Source: Streptomyces ambofaciens ATCC 23877 (GTDB taxonomy: Bacteria > Actinomycetota > Actinomycetes > Streptomycetales > Streptomycetaceae). Taken from it: DNA of 64,000 nt. This document shows, in pieces, positions 16,110-24,845 of the stretch. Made by a program: the position numbers and the translations under genes. The stretch spans positions 7,613,001 through 7,677,000 of the forward strand of contig NZ_CP012382.1 of assembly GCF_001267885.1 (NCBI RefSeq), written 5' to 3'. How positions within the stretch are numbered: the first letter of the stretch is position 1; every line of letters starts with the position of its first letter. The notes under the pieces are model-generated. The model was not told where the DNA came from, made no database searches, and was given only the letters and a program-made list of their open reading frames with translations.

Positions 16110-17384
16110 CTAACCCGCGCGCGCGACGCCGGCCGCCGAGGTGGCGGGCACCTCCGGCAGGCGCCCGGAACGCGCCACGGAGCCCAGCCAGCGGGCCGAC
16201 TCCTTGGGCCGGCGGGCGAAGGAGTGCGGATCGACCGCTATGAGGCCGAACGTCGGCCGGTAGGAGCCCCACTCGTAGTTGTCCAGGGCGCTCCAGTGCA
16301 GGTAGCCGCGGACGTCCACGCCGTCGCGCAGGGCGGCGGCGAGGCCGGCCAGCGCCCTGCGGGTGTAGGAGATGCGCAGGGCGTCGTCGTCGGTGGCGAT
16401 GCCGTTCTCGGTGACCAGGATGGGCACGTCCGGTCCCACCACGGCGGCGGTGTGCCGTACCGCCTCTCCCAGTGCCTGCGGATACACCTCCCAGCCGGTC
16501 AGTGTGGTCTCGGCGCCCTGCGGCACGGGCAGTGGTCCGTCCGGGCCGATCCGGTGCCGCGTGTACGCCTGCACGCCGACCCAGTCGTCCTCGCGGGCGG
16601 CCTCCAGGAAGACGTCCTCGCGCGGCCCGGCGTACGCGGCGGCGACCTCCTCGGCGCCCGGCTCGGCCTGGTAGACCTGGTTGGCGACGGTCCAGCCCAC
16701 CCGCAGACCCGGGTCGGCGGCCCTGAGTACGCCGCGGGCCGCGCGGTGCGCCCGGATCAGAGCCCGGGTCACGTCGGCGTCCGGTTCCAGGGAACCGGGG
16801 TCGAAGGCCGCCGCGCCCGAGCGCTCGCCGCCGCGTTCCCGGGTGCGGGCGGCCTCGCGCATCAGGGTGTGCATCAGCGCGACCATGTTGGGCTCGTTGA
16901 TCGTGACCACATGACGGACCCCCGCCGCGAGGATCTCGGCGGCCACGCCCGCGTAGGCCGCGAACAGTCCGGCCGACTCGGGCGAGGACCAGCCGCCGAG
17001 TTCACTGAACCACCGCGGCGAGGTGAAGTGGTGCAGCGTCACCACCGGAGTCAGCCCGCGCGCCAGGGCCCCGCGCACCATGTCCCGGTAGTGGGCGACG
17101 GCCGCCCGCGAGATCCGGCCCCGCTCGGGCTCCACACGGGCCCATTCGATCCCGAAACGGTAGGCGTTGAAGCCGAGTTCGCTCAACAGGTCCATGTCCT
17201 GCGGCCAGCGGTGGAAGCTGTCGGCCGCGTCGCCGCTCGGCTCGGCGACGAAGCTGTCCGGCCGGTTCTCCAACACCCACCAGTCGCTGGAGACGTTGTT
17301 CCCCTCGACCTGGTGGGCGGAGGTGGAGGCTCCCATGAGGAAGCCGTGCGGCAGCACGAGACCGGGCCCGGTCGGGGGTGTCAT
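16110..17384 (-). CDS. GH1 beta-glycosidase
   Basis: 424 aa from the ATG at 17384, which follows AAAGGAG with ideal spacing. A retaining family-1 TIM barrel is shown by GASTSAHQVEGNN near the N-terminus, acid/base Glu164 in TINEPN and nucleophile Glu326 in VTENGI, plus the terminal LHWSALDNYEWGSY segment that forms the substrate aglycone site. No signal sequence is present, so it is cytoplasmic. The upstream region holds operator copy 3. The cellobiose operator of CebR (TGGGAGCGCTCCCA) is not present here, so this is not the standard ceb system. Confidence 0.93.
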   Translation of the reverse strand: MTPPTGPGLVLPHGFLMGASTSAHQVEGNNVSSDWWVLENRPDSFVAEPSGDAADSFHRWPQDMDLLSELGFNAYRFGIEWARVEPERGRISRAAVAHYRDMVRGALARGLTPVVTLHHFTSPRWFSELGGWSSPESAGLFAAYAGVAAEILAAGVRHVVTINEPNMVALMHTLMREAARTRERGGERSGAAAFDPGSLEPDADVTRALIRAHRAARGVLRAADPGLRVGWTVANQVYQAEPGAEEVAAAYAGPREDVFLEAAREDDWVGVQAYTRHRIGPDGPLPVPQGAETTLTGWEVYPQALGEAVRHTAAVVGPDVPILVTENGIATDDDALRISYTRRALAGLAAALRDGVDVRGYLHWSALDNYEWGSYRPTFGLIAVDPHSFARRPKESARWLGSVARSGRLPEVPATSAAGVARAG

Positions 17385-17442
17385 GCGGGGCTCCTTTCGC
17401 CTCGGAGCCCGGCCCGGAGGGAGGCGGGGCCGAGCTCCGTGA

Positions 17443-17463
17443 AAAGCGTTCATTGATCGGTTT
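17443..17463. promoter_or_regulatory. TetR-type operator copy 3 (GH1/GH20 divergent region)
   Basis: On the minus strand AAACCGATCA is followed by a weaker half-site ending CGCTTT. It matches copy 2 at 17 of 21 positions. It lies 59 bp upstream of the GH1 start and on the GH20 side of the divergent region. Confidence 0.68.
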
Positions 17464-17674
17464 TCGTGTTAGCGTACAGGCGGAGCCGCTCCGGCAGGAA
17501 GGCGCGCCGGCCGCCCCCCTTCCGGAGCGGCCCGCCGCCCGGGGCCCCCGGCCCACCTGACTCGGCCGCGGGCCCCCGGAGCCGGCGGCCACGGCGACCG
17601 GGCCCGAGCCGCGGCCCCCCGCCAACGGGACCGGCGCAGTGCCGACAACCGCACCAGCCGCGTGGAGGAGAACC

Positions 17675-19276
17675 ATGGACGTCGTCATCCCGGGCCCAGC
17701 GAACCGGACGGCAGCCGCCACCGGAGAGGCACTGGGCCTCGCCGGGCCCTGGCGCGTCGCCACCACCGACCACCGCCTCACCGCGGTCGCCGGGACGGTT
17801 CGCGCGCTCCTCGCCCCCCACCTGGGAGACCGCCTGCTGCCCCCGGACACGACCGGGACCACCGCCACCACCCTCGAACTCGTCCTCGACGCCGCCTCGT
17901 CGGCCCCGCACCGGGCCCCCGTCGGCATCTCGCCGCGCGGCACCGCGGAACCGGGCGACGAGTCGTACCGGATCACGGTCGACGAACACGGCGTCAGGTG
18001 CCGGTCCACCACGCCCGAGGGCGTGTTCCGCGCCGCCACCACGGCGCTCCAGACGCTCGCCGCGGCCACGGGCCCCGTCCCTCGCGGGGAACTGACGGAC
18101 GCACCGCACTACGCGTGGCGCGGACTCATGGTCGACCCGGCGCGCGGCTTCCTGACGCCCGCGGAACTGCGCCGCGTCGTCGACCTCGCGGCCCTGTACA
18201 AACTGAACGTCCTGCACCTGCATCTGACCGACAACGAGGGCTGGCGCCTGCCGCTGCCCGCCGCGGCCGCCACCGGCGGACCGGACGCCGCCGCGCGGCA
18301 GTACTACATTCCCGACGACTACCGCGCCCTGCAGGCCTACGCGGCCGAGCGCTTCGTCACCGTCGTCCCCGAGATCGACCTGCCCGGCCACTGCGCCGCT
18401 CTGCGCGAGGCGGTGCCCGGACTGCCCGCCGCCCCGGCGCCGGAAGGGCTGAAGGGCCGCTTCCCCTACGTGCCGCCACTCGACCTCGCCGATCCCGACA
18501 CCCGGTCCCTGGTGGCCTCCGTCCTCACCGAGGTGTGCGAACTGACCGACGGCCCCTTCGTGCACGTCGGCGGCGACGAGGCGGTCGGCATGACCGCGGA
18601 CAGCTTCGCCCTGGCCGTACGTGAACTACGCGCCCTGGTCCGGGCGGCCGGCAAGCATCCACTGGCCTGGCAGGAGGCGTCACGCGCCGGCATGACCGCG
18701 AACGACATCGCCCAGTTCTGGGTGGACGTGCCGATGATGGACCTGCCCGACACCCAGGAGGAACTCGACCGCCGCCCCGAACTGCTCGCGGCCGGTTACA
18801 CCCCCGAGCTGGTCCGGGCCCTCAAGAGGTTCTTCGCCCCGACCGACGACGACCTCGCCCGGATCCTGGACGGCGGCGGACGCGTCCTGCTCTCCCCGCA
18901 GTCCCACCTCTACCTCGACCGCCGCTACGCTCCGGACATCGTCCCGCCCGGTCAGGCCGAGGACGCCGCCCGGCTGGGCTTCGCCACCTACCGGCCCCGC
19001 GGGGTGCGGCACACCGCCGCCTGGGACCCGGCCGCGTACGGGATTCCCGAGGAGCGGATCGCCGGCATCGCGGCGACGGTCTTCGGGGAGTCGATCCAGG
19101 GGCTCGACGACCTGACCACCCTGCTGCTGCCGCGCCTGCCGTCCGTCGCCCACACCGCGTGGACCGGCCGGGCCCCGGACTGGGACGCCCACCGCGACCG
19201 TGTCGCCCGGCACGGCAGGCTCTGGGAGGACCGCGGGCTCTCCTACCTTGCCTCCACGGAGATCCCCTGGGCGTGA
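17675..19276 (+). CDS. GH20 beta-N-acetylhexosaminidase
   Basis: 533 aa from the ATG at 17675 (GGAGGAG four nt upstream). An N-terminal GH20b-like domain is followed by the catalytic TIM barrel with the signature YKLNVLHLHLTDNEGWRL and the catalytic Asp301-Glu302 pair in HVGGDEAV, used in substrate-assisted hydrolysis of terminal N-acetylhexosamine. No secretion signal is visible. It is divergent from GH1 and possibly shares its operator region. A role in chitobiose or glycan turnover is likely, but no DasR site was seen upstream. Confidence 0.92.
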   Translation: MDVVIPGPANRTAAATGEALGLAGPWRVATTDHRLTAVAGTVRALLAPHLGDRLLPPDTTGTTATTLELVLDAASSAPHRAPVGISPRGTAEPGDESYRITVDEHGVRCRSTTPEGVFRAATTALQTLAAATGPVPRGELTDAPHYAWRGLMVDPARGFLTPAELRRVVDLAALYKLNVLHLHLTDNEGWRLPLPAAAATGGPDAAARQYYIPDDYRALQAYAAERFVTVVPEIDLPGHCAALREAVPGLPAAPAPEGLKGRFPYVPPLDLADPDTRSLVASVLTEVCELTDGPFVHVGGDEAVGMTADSFALAVRELRALVRAAGKHPLAWQEASRAGMTANDIAQFWVDVPMMDLPDTQEELDRRPELLAAGYTPELVRALKRFFAPTDDDLARILDGGGRVLLSPQSHLYLDRRYAPDIVPPGQAEDAARLGFATYRPRGVRHTAAWDPAAYGIPEERIAGIAATVFGESIQGLDDLTTLLLPRLPSVAHTAWTGRAPDWDAHRDRVARHGRLWEDRGLSYLASTEIPWA

Positions 19277-19356
19277 CCCCCCGGACCCGGACGACGGGCG
19301 GGCGTCGGCACACGGTGTCACGCTGGGGTGAACAGGAACTGCGAAAGGGCTCCGCC

Positions 19357-20125
19357 GTGATCACCACTGACTTCGTCCCCGGCTCCCCCTGTTGGCTCGA
19401 CCTCGGCACCCCCGACGTCCGCGGCGCCGCGGCCTTCTACGGCGCCGTGTTCGGCTGGGACTTCGAGTCCATGGGGGAGGACGTCGAGGGCGGCATGTTC
19501 CGCAAGGACGGCAAGATCGTCGCCGGTATCGGCCGGCTCACCGAGGAGGGCGCGCGCTCCGCCTGGATGGTCTACTACTGCGTCGCCGACGCGGACGCCA
19601 CGACCCGGGCCGTGCGGCAGGCGGGCGGTACGGTGCGCGTGGCGCCGATGGATCTGGACCAGTGGGGCCGGATGGCCCAGTACAGTGATCCGGCGGGCGG
19701 TCAGTTCGCCGCGTGGCAGCCGGGCACCAGCCAGGGCGTCGAGCTGGTGGACCAGCCGGGTTCGCTGTGCTGGACGGAGCTGTACACGAGCGACGCGGCG
19801 GCGGCCAAGGAGTTCTACGGCACTGTCTTCGGCTGGCAGTTCGGTGACATGGAGATGCCGGACGGTGGCGGGGGCACGTACTCGCTCATCACTCCCGCCG
19901 GTCTCCCCGAGGAGCGCATGCACGGCGGTCTCATGCAGCTCCGCGAGCAGGACCTCGCCCCCGGTCTTCGCCGTCACCGACTGCGACGCCGCCGTCGCCA
20001 CGGTCCTCGAGAACGGCGGCAGCGTGCAGATGGGCCCGGAGGACGCGGCGGGCGTCGGCCGGCTGGCCCTGTGACTCGATCCGTCGAACGCGGACTTCGT
20101 GGTGCTCGCACCGGCCCAGGCGTGA
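19357..20125 (+). pseudogene. Two-domain VOC/glyoxalase gene, frameshifted and with an internal stop
   Basis: From the GTG at 19357 the first VOC domain is intact (DFVPGSPCWLDLGTPDV onward) and the second begins normally (GSLCWTELYTSDAAAAKEFY). Near 19974 (run of five C) the frame shifts. The family ending VFAVTDCDAAVATVLENGG is read only in the next frame. That frame then meets a TGA at 20072-20074 just before LDPSNADFVVLAPAQA and the natural stop at 20123. One extra C plus one stop mutation explain everything. Two independent lesions argue for real decay rather than one sequencing error. The family holds metal-dependent isomerases, dioxygenases and resistance proteins; no role can be assigned. 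Confidence 0.75.
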
Positions 20126-20266
20126 CGGGACCCGTTTCGGAACGTCGAGCCGGTCGTGCCGTGCCGTGCCGGCAGGGCCGGCCGGCGCCGAGCCCGGGAC
20201 GGCGCGCCCACGCGCCTGTCCGTTGTCCCCGGGCAGGTCCCCGACGCGTTCCGGTGGCAGGTCACG

Positions 20267-21628
20267 TCACCCCTCCGGGCGCAGCCGCATGACCAGCTTG
20301 TTCACGCCCCACAGCGCGACGCCGATGGCGACCAGGACGCCGGCGCGGATGTAGACGTCCGCCTCCCGGTCCGCGAGGGGGCTCGCCAGGACCAGTGCCG
20401 TGAGTGCTCCGAGGACCGGCAGGATCGTCGGTGTGCGGAAGTGCCGGTGCTCCACCCGGTCCTTGCGGAGGACCAGGACGGTCACGTTGACCACGGCGAA
20501 CACGCAGAGCAGGAGGAACGAGGTGGTGTCGCCGAGGCCCTCGATCTCGCCGGTCGACACCAGACCGATGGCGAGGACGGTGACGAAGACGATGCCGGTG
20601 ATCGGCGTGCGCCGGCGGGGGAGCACCTTGCCCATGACGCGCGGCAGGACCCGTTCGTTGGCCAGGCCGTAGCAGAGCCGTGAGGCCATCATGATGTTGA
20701 TCAGCGCGGAGTTGGTGACGGCGAAGAGCGCTATCAGGGCGAACAGCTTGGGCGGGAAGTCGACGCCGCCCGCCTTGACGACCTCCAGCAGCGGGCCGCT
20801 GGACGCCTCCAGGGTGCGGTAGTCCACGAGCAGCGACGACACCAGCGCCACCAGGACGTAGATGACGCCCGTCACGGCGACGCCGGTGAAGATCGCCCGG
20901 GGGAAGGTGCGGACCGGGTTCTGCGTCTCCTCGGCCATGTTGACGGAGTCCTCGAAGCCGACGAAGGCGAAGAAGCCGAGCGCCGTGGCGCCGAGCACTC
21001 CGGTGATCAGCGCGTATCCGGTACCCGATCCCTCGAACTCACCCAGCCTGGACGGCTCGCCGTCACCGCTGAACACCGCCCAGGCCCCGATCCCGAGGAT
21101 CACCAGCAGTCCGGTCAACTCGACGACCGTCAGCACCACGTTGGTCTTCACCGACTCCGACACGCCCCGCAAGGCGAGGGAGGAGAGCGCGAGGAGGAAC
21201 ACGATCGCGATCAGGGTCGGCGGGATCGCGTCGGTGAACTCCTGGAAGTAGTCGCCGCTGAAGGCGCGGGCCGCCGCGCTGGCGGACGACAGGCCCGAGC
21301 ACATCACCATGAAGGCGACGATGAAGGTCAGGAACGGCACCTTGAACGCCTTCTGCGTGTACAGCGCGGCACCGGCGGCCTTCGGGTACTTGCCGACCAG
21401 CTCGACGTACGAGGCGGCGGTGAGGAACGCGACGACGAACCCGATCAGGAACGGCAGCCACAGCGCACCGCCGACCTTGCCCGCCACCTTGCCCGTGGTG
21501 GCGTAGATACCGGTCCCGAGGATGTCACCGATGACGAAGAGGATCAGCAGCTTGGGGCCGATGGCACGCTTGAGCGACGGTGACCCGCCGTCCGCTGCGT
21601 CGGTGGTCCGCGGCTCGGCTGTGCTCAT
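20267..21628 (-). CDS. APC-family amino acid permease
   Basis: 453 aa from the ATG at 21628 (AGAGGGG upstream). Twelve hydrophobic segments are predicted. The APC opening IGDILGTGIYATTG (substrate-binding unwound helix 1) and the ELVGKYPKAAGAALYTQKAF stretch are typical, as is FFAFVGFEDSVNMAEETQNP in helix 6. It imports or exchanges an amino acid or amine by proton or substrate coupling. It is monocistronic between the decayed VOC gene (convergent) and an unknown gene. The substrate is unknown. Confidence 0.88.
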   Translation of the reverse strand: MSTAEPRTTDAADGGSPSLKRAIGPKLLILFVIGDILGTGIYATTGKVAGKVGGALWLPFLIGFVVAFLTAASYVELVGKYPKAAGAALYTQKAFKVPFLTFIVAFMVMCSGLSSASAAARAFSGDYFQEFTDAIPPTLIAIVFLLALSSLALRGVSESVKTNVVLTVVELTGLLVILGIGAWAVFSGDGEPSRLGEFEGSGTGYALITGVLGATALGFFAFVGFEDSVNMAEETQNPVRTFPRAIFTGVAVTGVIYVLVALVSSLLVDYRTLEASSGPLLEVVKAGGVDFPPKLFALIALFAVTNSALINIMMASRLCYGLANERVLPRVMGKVLPRRRTPITGIVFVTVLAIGLVSTGEIEGLGDTTSFLLLCVFAVVNVTVLVLRKDRVEHRHFRTPTILPVLGALTALVLASPLADREADVYIRAGVLVAIGVALWGVNKLVMRLRPEG

Positions 21629-21748
21629 GAGGCCCCTCTCCCGTTCTCCGTGCAGAAGGTTCTGCCCTGCGGGCCGGATGTGATGCATGCAACCGGCCGT
21701 CACACCCGGCCGGGCTCCGACACTTCGGGAGCGGAGGAGATTCGGCCG

Positions 21749-22426
21749 TCAGAGGCCGCGTCGGTTCCCGCCCTGATACCAGCCGAGAGCCCCCGCGCCG
21801 TCGGAGGGGTCGAACGACTGGTGGAGTGCGACCAGCGCGGTGACCAGGCGGGGGTCCCAGCCGGGGGTCAGCACCCGGTAGTCGTCGGCCAGGCCGCGGA
21901 AGACGAGGTGGGCCCGTCCGGTCCCGTCGCGCCAGATCACACGGCGTGGAGGCCCGAACCCGCCGTCACCCTCGCCGAGGAGGGACGTGATCGCCCACAG
22001 CAGGCTGACCACCAGCCCCACCGGCCACCACAGTGCCCACCACACCAGGCGGCCTCGGTAGCCGCGCAGGGCAGGTCCGGCGGCCGGCTCCACGGTCCAC
22101 CTCGTCCGGCCGGGCCGGAAGGAGCGGCGACGCCGCATCGTGATCCTCCCGAGCAACGTGCCGGACGGATCCTCGACACGGTAGACGGCGGCATGCCCGC
22201 TCACGCGTGGGCCGAGGGGCCGTTCGGTGACCACGCGCGCCGACGGGCCCTGCGTGTCGGGGACGACGTGGAAGGCGTGGACGGAGCGGTACCGGTCCGG
22301 GGCAGGGGCGGGGTCGTCAGGGCAGAGCCGGAAGGCCTCTCCTCGGGCCTCGTTTCCGCCCGAACTGACGACGGCGGGCGGAAACACTCCGTACCGCACG
22401 TCGTAGGTCACTCGCCCTGGAGTCAT
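21749..22426 (-). CDS. Uncharacterised protein with a membrane hairpin
   Basis: 225 aa; I do not recognise the family. The N-terminal half is soluble and basic around residues 95-115 (GRITMRRRRSFRPGRTRW). A tryptophan-rich hydrophobic segment at about residues 130-152 (VWWALWWPVGLVVSLLWAIT) could cross the membrane once or form a hairpin. The C-terminal part (RVIWRDGTGRAHLVFRGL, then GWDPRLVTALVALHQS) looks like a small folded domain. Codon use is like its neighbours. It runs in the same direction as the litSAB genes upstream but is separated from them by 191 bp. Confidence 0.6.
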   Translation of the reverse strand: MTPGRVTYDVRYGVFPPAVVSSGGNEARGEAFRLCPDDPAPAPDRYRSVHAFHVVPDTQGPSARVVTERPLGPRVSGHAAVYRVEDPSGTLLGRITMRRRRSFRPGRTRWTVEPAAGPALRGYRGRLVWWALWWPVGLVVSLLWAITSLLGEGDGGFGPPRRVIWRDGTGRAHLVFRGLADDYRVLTPGWDPRLVTALVALHQSFDPSDGAGALGWYQGGNRRGL

Positions 22427-22617
22427 GCTCTACGTCTCCCTCAACCCGCTCGACGGTCCGCTGGGATGCTCTCATCCCGGTGCACGGGGGGAGCGGGGAG
22501 GTTCTCGCAGTGCGGGCGGTGGTGCCGGCGGCCGGTCGGCGAGCGGGCTGCGGTGGGGGACGCGGTGCACGGAGGTGCACACTTCATCGGGGTTTCCAGG
22601 CCGGACGTCCCCGGACG

Positions 22618-23103
22618 TCAGCGGCGCCGACGTCCGGGGTGTGTCCGGGGGGTGGTGCGCGTCCGGGCGTGGAGCTGTCGGGCGGGGCCTCGAAGCCGTC
22701 CCTGGCCGGTCCTTGTCCACCACCGTCGGACGGCAACGGCCGCGGCGGCGGCGCCGGCGGCCAGGGCGACTGCCAGGAGGCCGCCGGGCCCCGTGACGCC
22801 GGCCGGGCGCGTGAGCCGGTCGCCGCATGCCGCCCCGGCGGCGGAGCGCCGTCCCGGATGCGGGAGCGTCCGGGACTCGCGTGTCACCTCCTCGGAGATC
22901 CGCTGCCAGAGGCGCGCGGGGGGCGCCGTCGCCAGGTCCACCGCCTGCGCGTCGCGCGCGGCGTTCACCAGGCGGGTCAGCGCCGTCAGTTCCTCCCGGC
23001 AGAACGGGCACGCGGCGATGTGCCGCAGGGCGCCGGCGTCCTCGTCGCCCGACGTGTTGCCGAGTGCCAGTTCCACCAGGTGCGCCGACTCTACGTGGCC
23101 CAC
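22618..23103 (-). CDS. litB: LitB-like membrane anti-sigma factor
   Basis: 161 aa; a GTG start at 23103 follows AGGAGG by 5 nt. The zinc-type anti-sigma domain is shown by His28-x3-Cys32-x2-Cys35 in RHIAACPFC. One Ala-rich membrane helix (about residues 107-125) follows, with an Arg-rich tail. It would hold the sigma factor encoded two genes upstream. The order sigma, secreted/anchored protein, anti-sigma is that of litS-litA-litB in S. coelicolor (known), and the litR gene is divergent from it as expected. The signal that releases the sigma factor is not visible. Confidence 0.8.
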   Translation of the reverse strand: MGHVESAHLVELALGNTSGDEDAGALRHIAACPFCREELTALTRLVNAARDAQAVDLATAPPARLWQRISEEVTRESRTLPHPGRRSAAGAACGDRLTRPAGVTGPGGLLAVALAAGAAAAAVAVRRWWTRTGQGRLRGPARQLHARTRTTPRTHPGRRRR

Positions 23104-23142
23104 TGCGTCCTCCTGGTCCCTCCCGCGGGCCGACGCGTGGTG

Positions 23143-23970
23143 TCAGCCACGCCGGCCCACGACGCGGCGGGAGACCAGGGCGCCGGTCAGCGTGACGGCT
23201 CCCGCGGCGGCGGCCCAAGCGGACCACTGGGCGGCGGAGTTCGGGGAGACGGCGGTCCCCGCGTGGGAGGTGGGGGACTTCGTTCCCGTGCTGTCGAACG
23301 TCTGGGTGGCCAGCGCCAGGTTCTTGTCCTCGGCGCTGCCCCAGGCGTAGACGACGTTGCTCGTTCCCTCCTTCAGGTTCACGTCGGCGGGGCCGATCGC
23401 GACGGTGTCGGTGCCGGCGAGGACGACGTCGGTGTTGACGGTGCCCGCGTCGACCGTCGCGGTGTCCTGGCCGGGGTTGGTCAGGCCGGTGAAGAGAGGC
23501 TGACCACCGGCGCGTACGTCCACGGCGGGCGCGGCCGCGACGTGACGCACCGTGAGGCGCGCCTTGCCGGCGTCCGGCTGCGAGACGTTGTCGGTGTAGG
23601 CCGTCAGCTGCGGTTCACCGTTCGCGGAGAGGTGTGCGGCGAGCGTGGCGTTGCCGCCTTCGGGTACCTTCACCTCTTTCTCCAGGGCCGGTGCGCCGTC
23701 GGGTCCCTGGCCCGCCTGGAAGATCTGGATGTCGTAGGTCCCGGCATCCAGGGACTGCGGGTCGGTCACCGTGCCGGGCTTGAAGTCGCTGAGAAGTTCG
23801 TCGCCGTTGGCGTAGACGTCGACCGTCATCCCGGGAATGCCGTGGAAGACGGAGACCATGGCCTTGTCCTGCGCCTGCTCGGGTTCTGCCATGGCGGGCG
23901 CGGCCACACCGAGGGCCAGCGCGCAGGCACCGGCCGAGGCGGCCACGGCGAGGGGGGTCCGGGAAGTCAT
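23143..23970 (-). CDS. litA: LitA-like secreted DUF4397 protein
   Basis: 275 aa from the ATG at 23970, chosen over the ATG at 23979 because GAAGGG is correctly spaced only for the former. Signal peptide residues 1-28 end in PAMAEP. Two DUF4397-type beta-sandwich units follow (SVFHGIPGMTVDVYANGDELL, and RLTVRHVAAAPAVDVRAGGQPL). The C-terminus has a hydrophobic helix and Arg residues (VSRRVVGRR), so it is probably anchored in the membrane with its domains outside. It lies between sigma and anti-sigma genes, the place of litA (described as a lipoprotein in S. coelicolor); no lipobox is seen here. Confidence 0.78.
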   Translation of the reverse strand: MTSRTPLAVAASAGACALALGVAAPAMAEPEQAQDKAMVSVFHGIPGMTVDVYANGDELLSDFKPGTVTDPQSLDAGTYDIQIFQAGQGPDGAPALEKEVKVPEGGNATLAAHLSANGEPQLTAYTDNVSQPDAGKARLTVRHVAAAPAVDVRAGGQPLFTGLTNPGQDTATVDAGTVNTDVVLAGTDTVAIGPADVNLKEGTSNVVYAWGSAEDKNLALATQTFDSTGTKSPTSHAGTAVSPNSAAQWSAWAAAAGAVTLTGALVSRRVVGRRG

Positions 23971-24076
23971 GGGGATCATCCCTTCGATACGGTCTCCGCT
24001 GCTGCGGAGTCTCAGTCGTGTTTCCTGGACGAGCGGTGCCGCGGATGCGTCCGCGGCCCTGCTTCCCCCCGATGAC

Positions 24077-24685
24077 CTAGCGGTCCGCGTCCTGTGTGCG
24101 GCCCTGGTCGACGGCCAGGCGCAGCCGGTGCAGTCCGCGGCGGGCGTGACTCTTGACCGTCCCCAGGGGCACACCCGTGCGTTCCGCGATCTGGACCTGG
24201 GTCAGGTCCTCGTAGAAGGCCATGCACAGCACCTCCCGCTGGGCGCGCGGCAGCCGGGACAGGGCGTCGACGAGGAGCACGCGGTCCAGTACGGCCTCCG
24301 GTGCCGGCTCCAGCGACCGATCGGGGTCGCAGTCGCGGGCCACCGAGTCGACGAGGGTCAGGCGCCTCGTCCTGGCGGCCAGCGCGTCGACGATCTTGCG
24401 GCGCGTGATGCCGACCAGCCACGCACCCAGCGCGCCGCGCTCCGGCCGGAAGCCCTGCCGTCCGCGCCAGGCACCGATGAACACCTGCTGGGTCACGTCC
24501 TCGGCCTCGTGCGGGTCACCGAGGGACCGGGTGGCCATGGTGTGGACGAGTGAACCCCAGTGCCGGTAGATGGCCGCGAACGCCTCTTCGTCCGCTGCGA
24601 CGAGGCCACGGGCCAGATCCTCCTCGTACCGGGTCTCCTCCGAGGGCGGGACGAGCGCGGTGGCGGGTCGCACGTTCGTGCTCAT
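24077..24685 (-). CDS. litS: LitS-like ECF sigma factor
   Basis: 202 aa; the ATG at 24685 follows AGGAGG. Sigma region 2 runs over residues ~28-95 (FAAIYRHWGSLVHTMATRSLGDPHEAEDVTQQVFIGAW) and region 4 over ~140-190 (LPRAQREVLCMAFYEDLTQVQIAERTGVPLGTVKSHARRGL). It is divergent from a MerR/B12 regulator and followed by DUF4397 and anti-sigma genes. This matches the litRQ/litSAB arrangement in which LitS directs light-induced transcription of crt genes. A palindrome (24736-24755) lies in its leader and a long inverted repeat further upstream. Confidence 0.88.
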   Translation of the reverse strand: MSTNVRPATALVPPSEETRYEEDLARGLVAADEEAFAAIYRHWGSLVHTMATRSLGDPHEAEDVTQQVFIGAWRGRQGFRPERGALGAWLVGITRRKIVDALAARTRRLTLVDSVARDCDPDRSLEPAPEAVLDRVLLVDALSRLPRAQREVLCMAFYEDLTQVQIAERTGVPLGTVKSHARRGLHRLRLAVDQGRTQDADR

Positions 24686-24735
24686 GGCCTGATTCCTCCT
24701 GCCGTGCCTCGTACGGGCACACAACGTCGTCCCGC

Positions 24736-24755
24736 GGACGGCGTGTACGCCGTCC
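24736..24755. promoter_or_regulatory. Perfect hairpin/palindrome in the litS leader
   Basis: GGACGGCG-TGTA-CGCCGTCC, 8-bp perfect arms with a 4-nt centre, 51 bp upstream of the litS start. It could be an operator or an RNA hairpin in the leader. Confidence 0.5.
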
Positions 24756-24791
24756 TGTCCTGCGGGGTTGCCGTACGTGACTCCAGTCTTG

Positions 24792-24832
24792 GACGCACGA
24801 ACGACGCAGGCAACATGCGTCGGTTGTGCGTC
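24792..24832. promoter_or_regulatory. Long inverted repeat upstream of litR, candidate LitR operator
   Basis: Two 17-bp arms (24792-24808 and 24816-24832), complementary at 15 of 17 positions around a 7-nt spacer; the core half-site is GACGCAC. The downstream arm ends 13 bp before the litR ATG. Size and position fit an autoregulatory site of a MerR-type dimer or tetramer. Confidence 0.65.
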
Positions 24833-24845
24833 GTACAGTGAGGTC

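Noticed and set aside
17385..17674. DasR (dre) or CebR sites near GH20 and GH1
   Set aside because: Neither ACTGGTCTAGACCACT-like nor TGGGAGCGCTCCCA-like sequences are present; the only operator-like sequence is the TetR-type copy.
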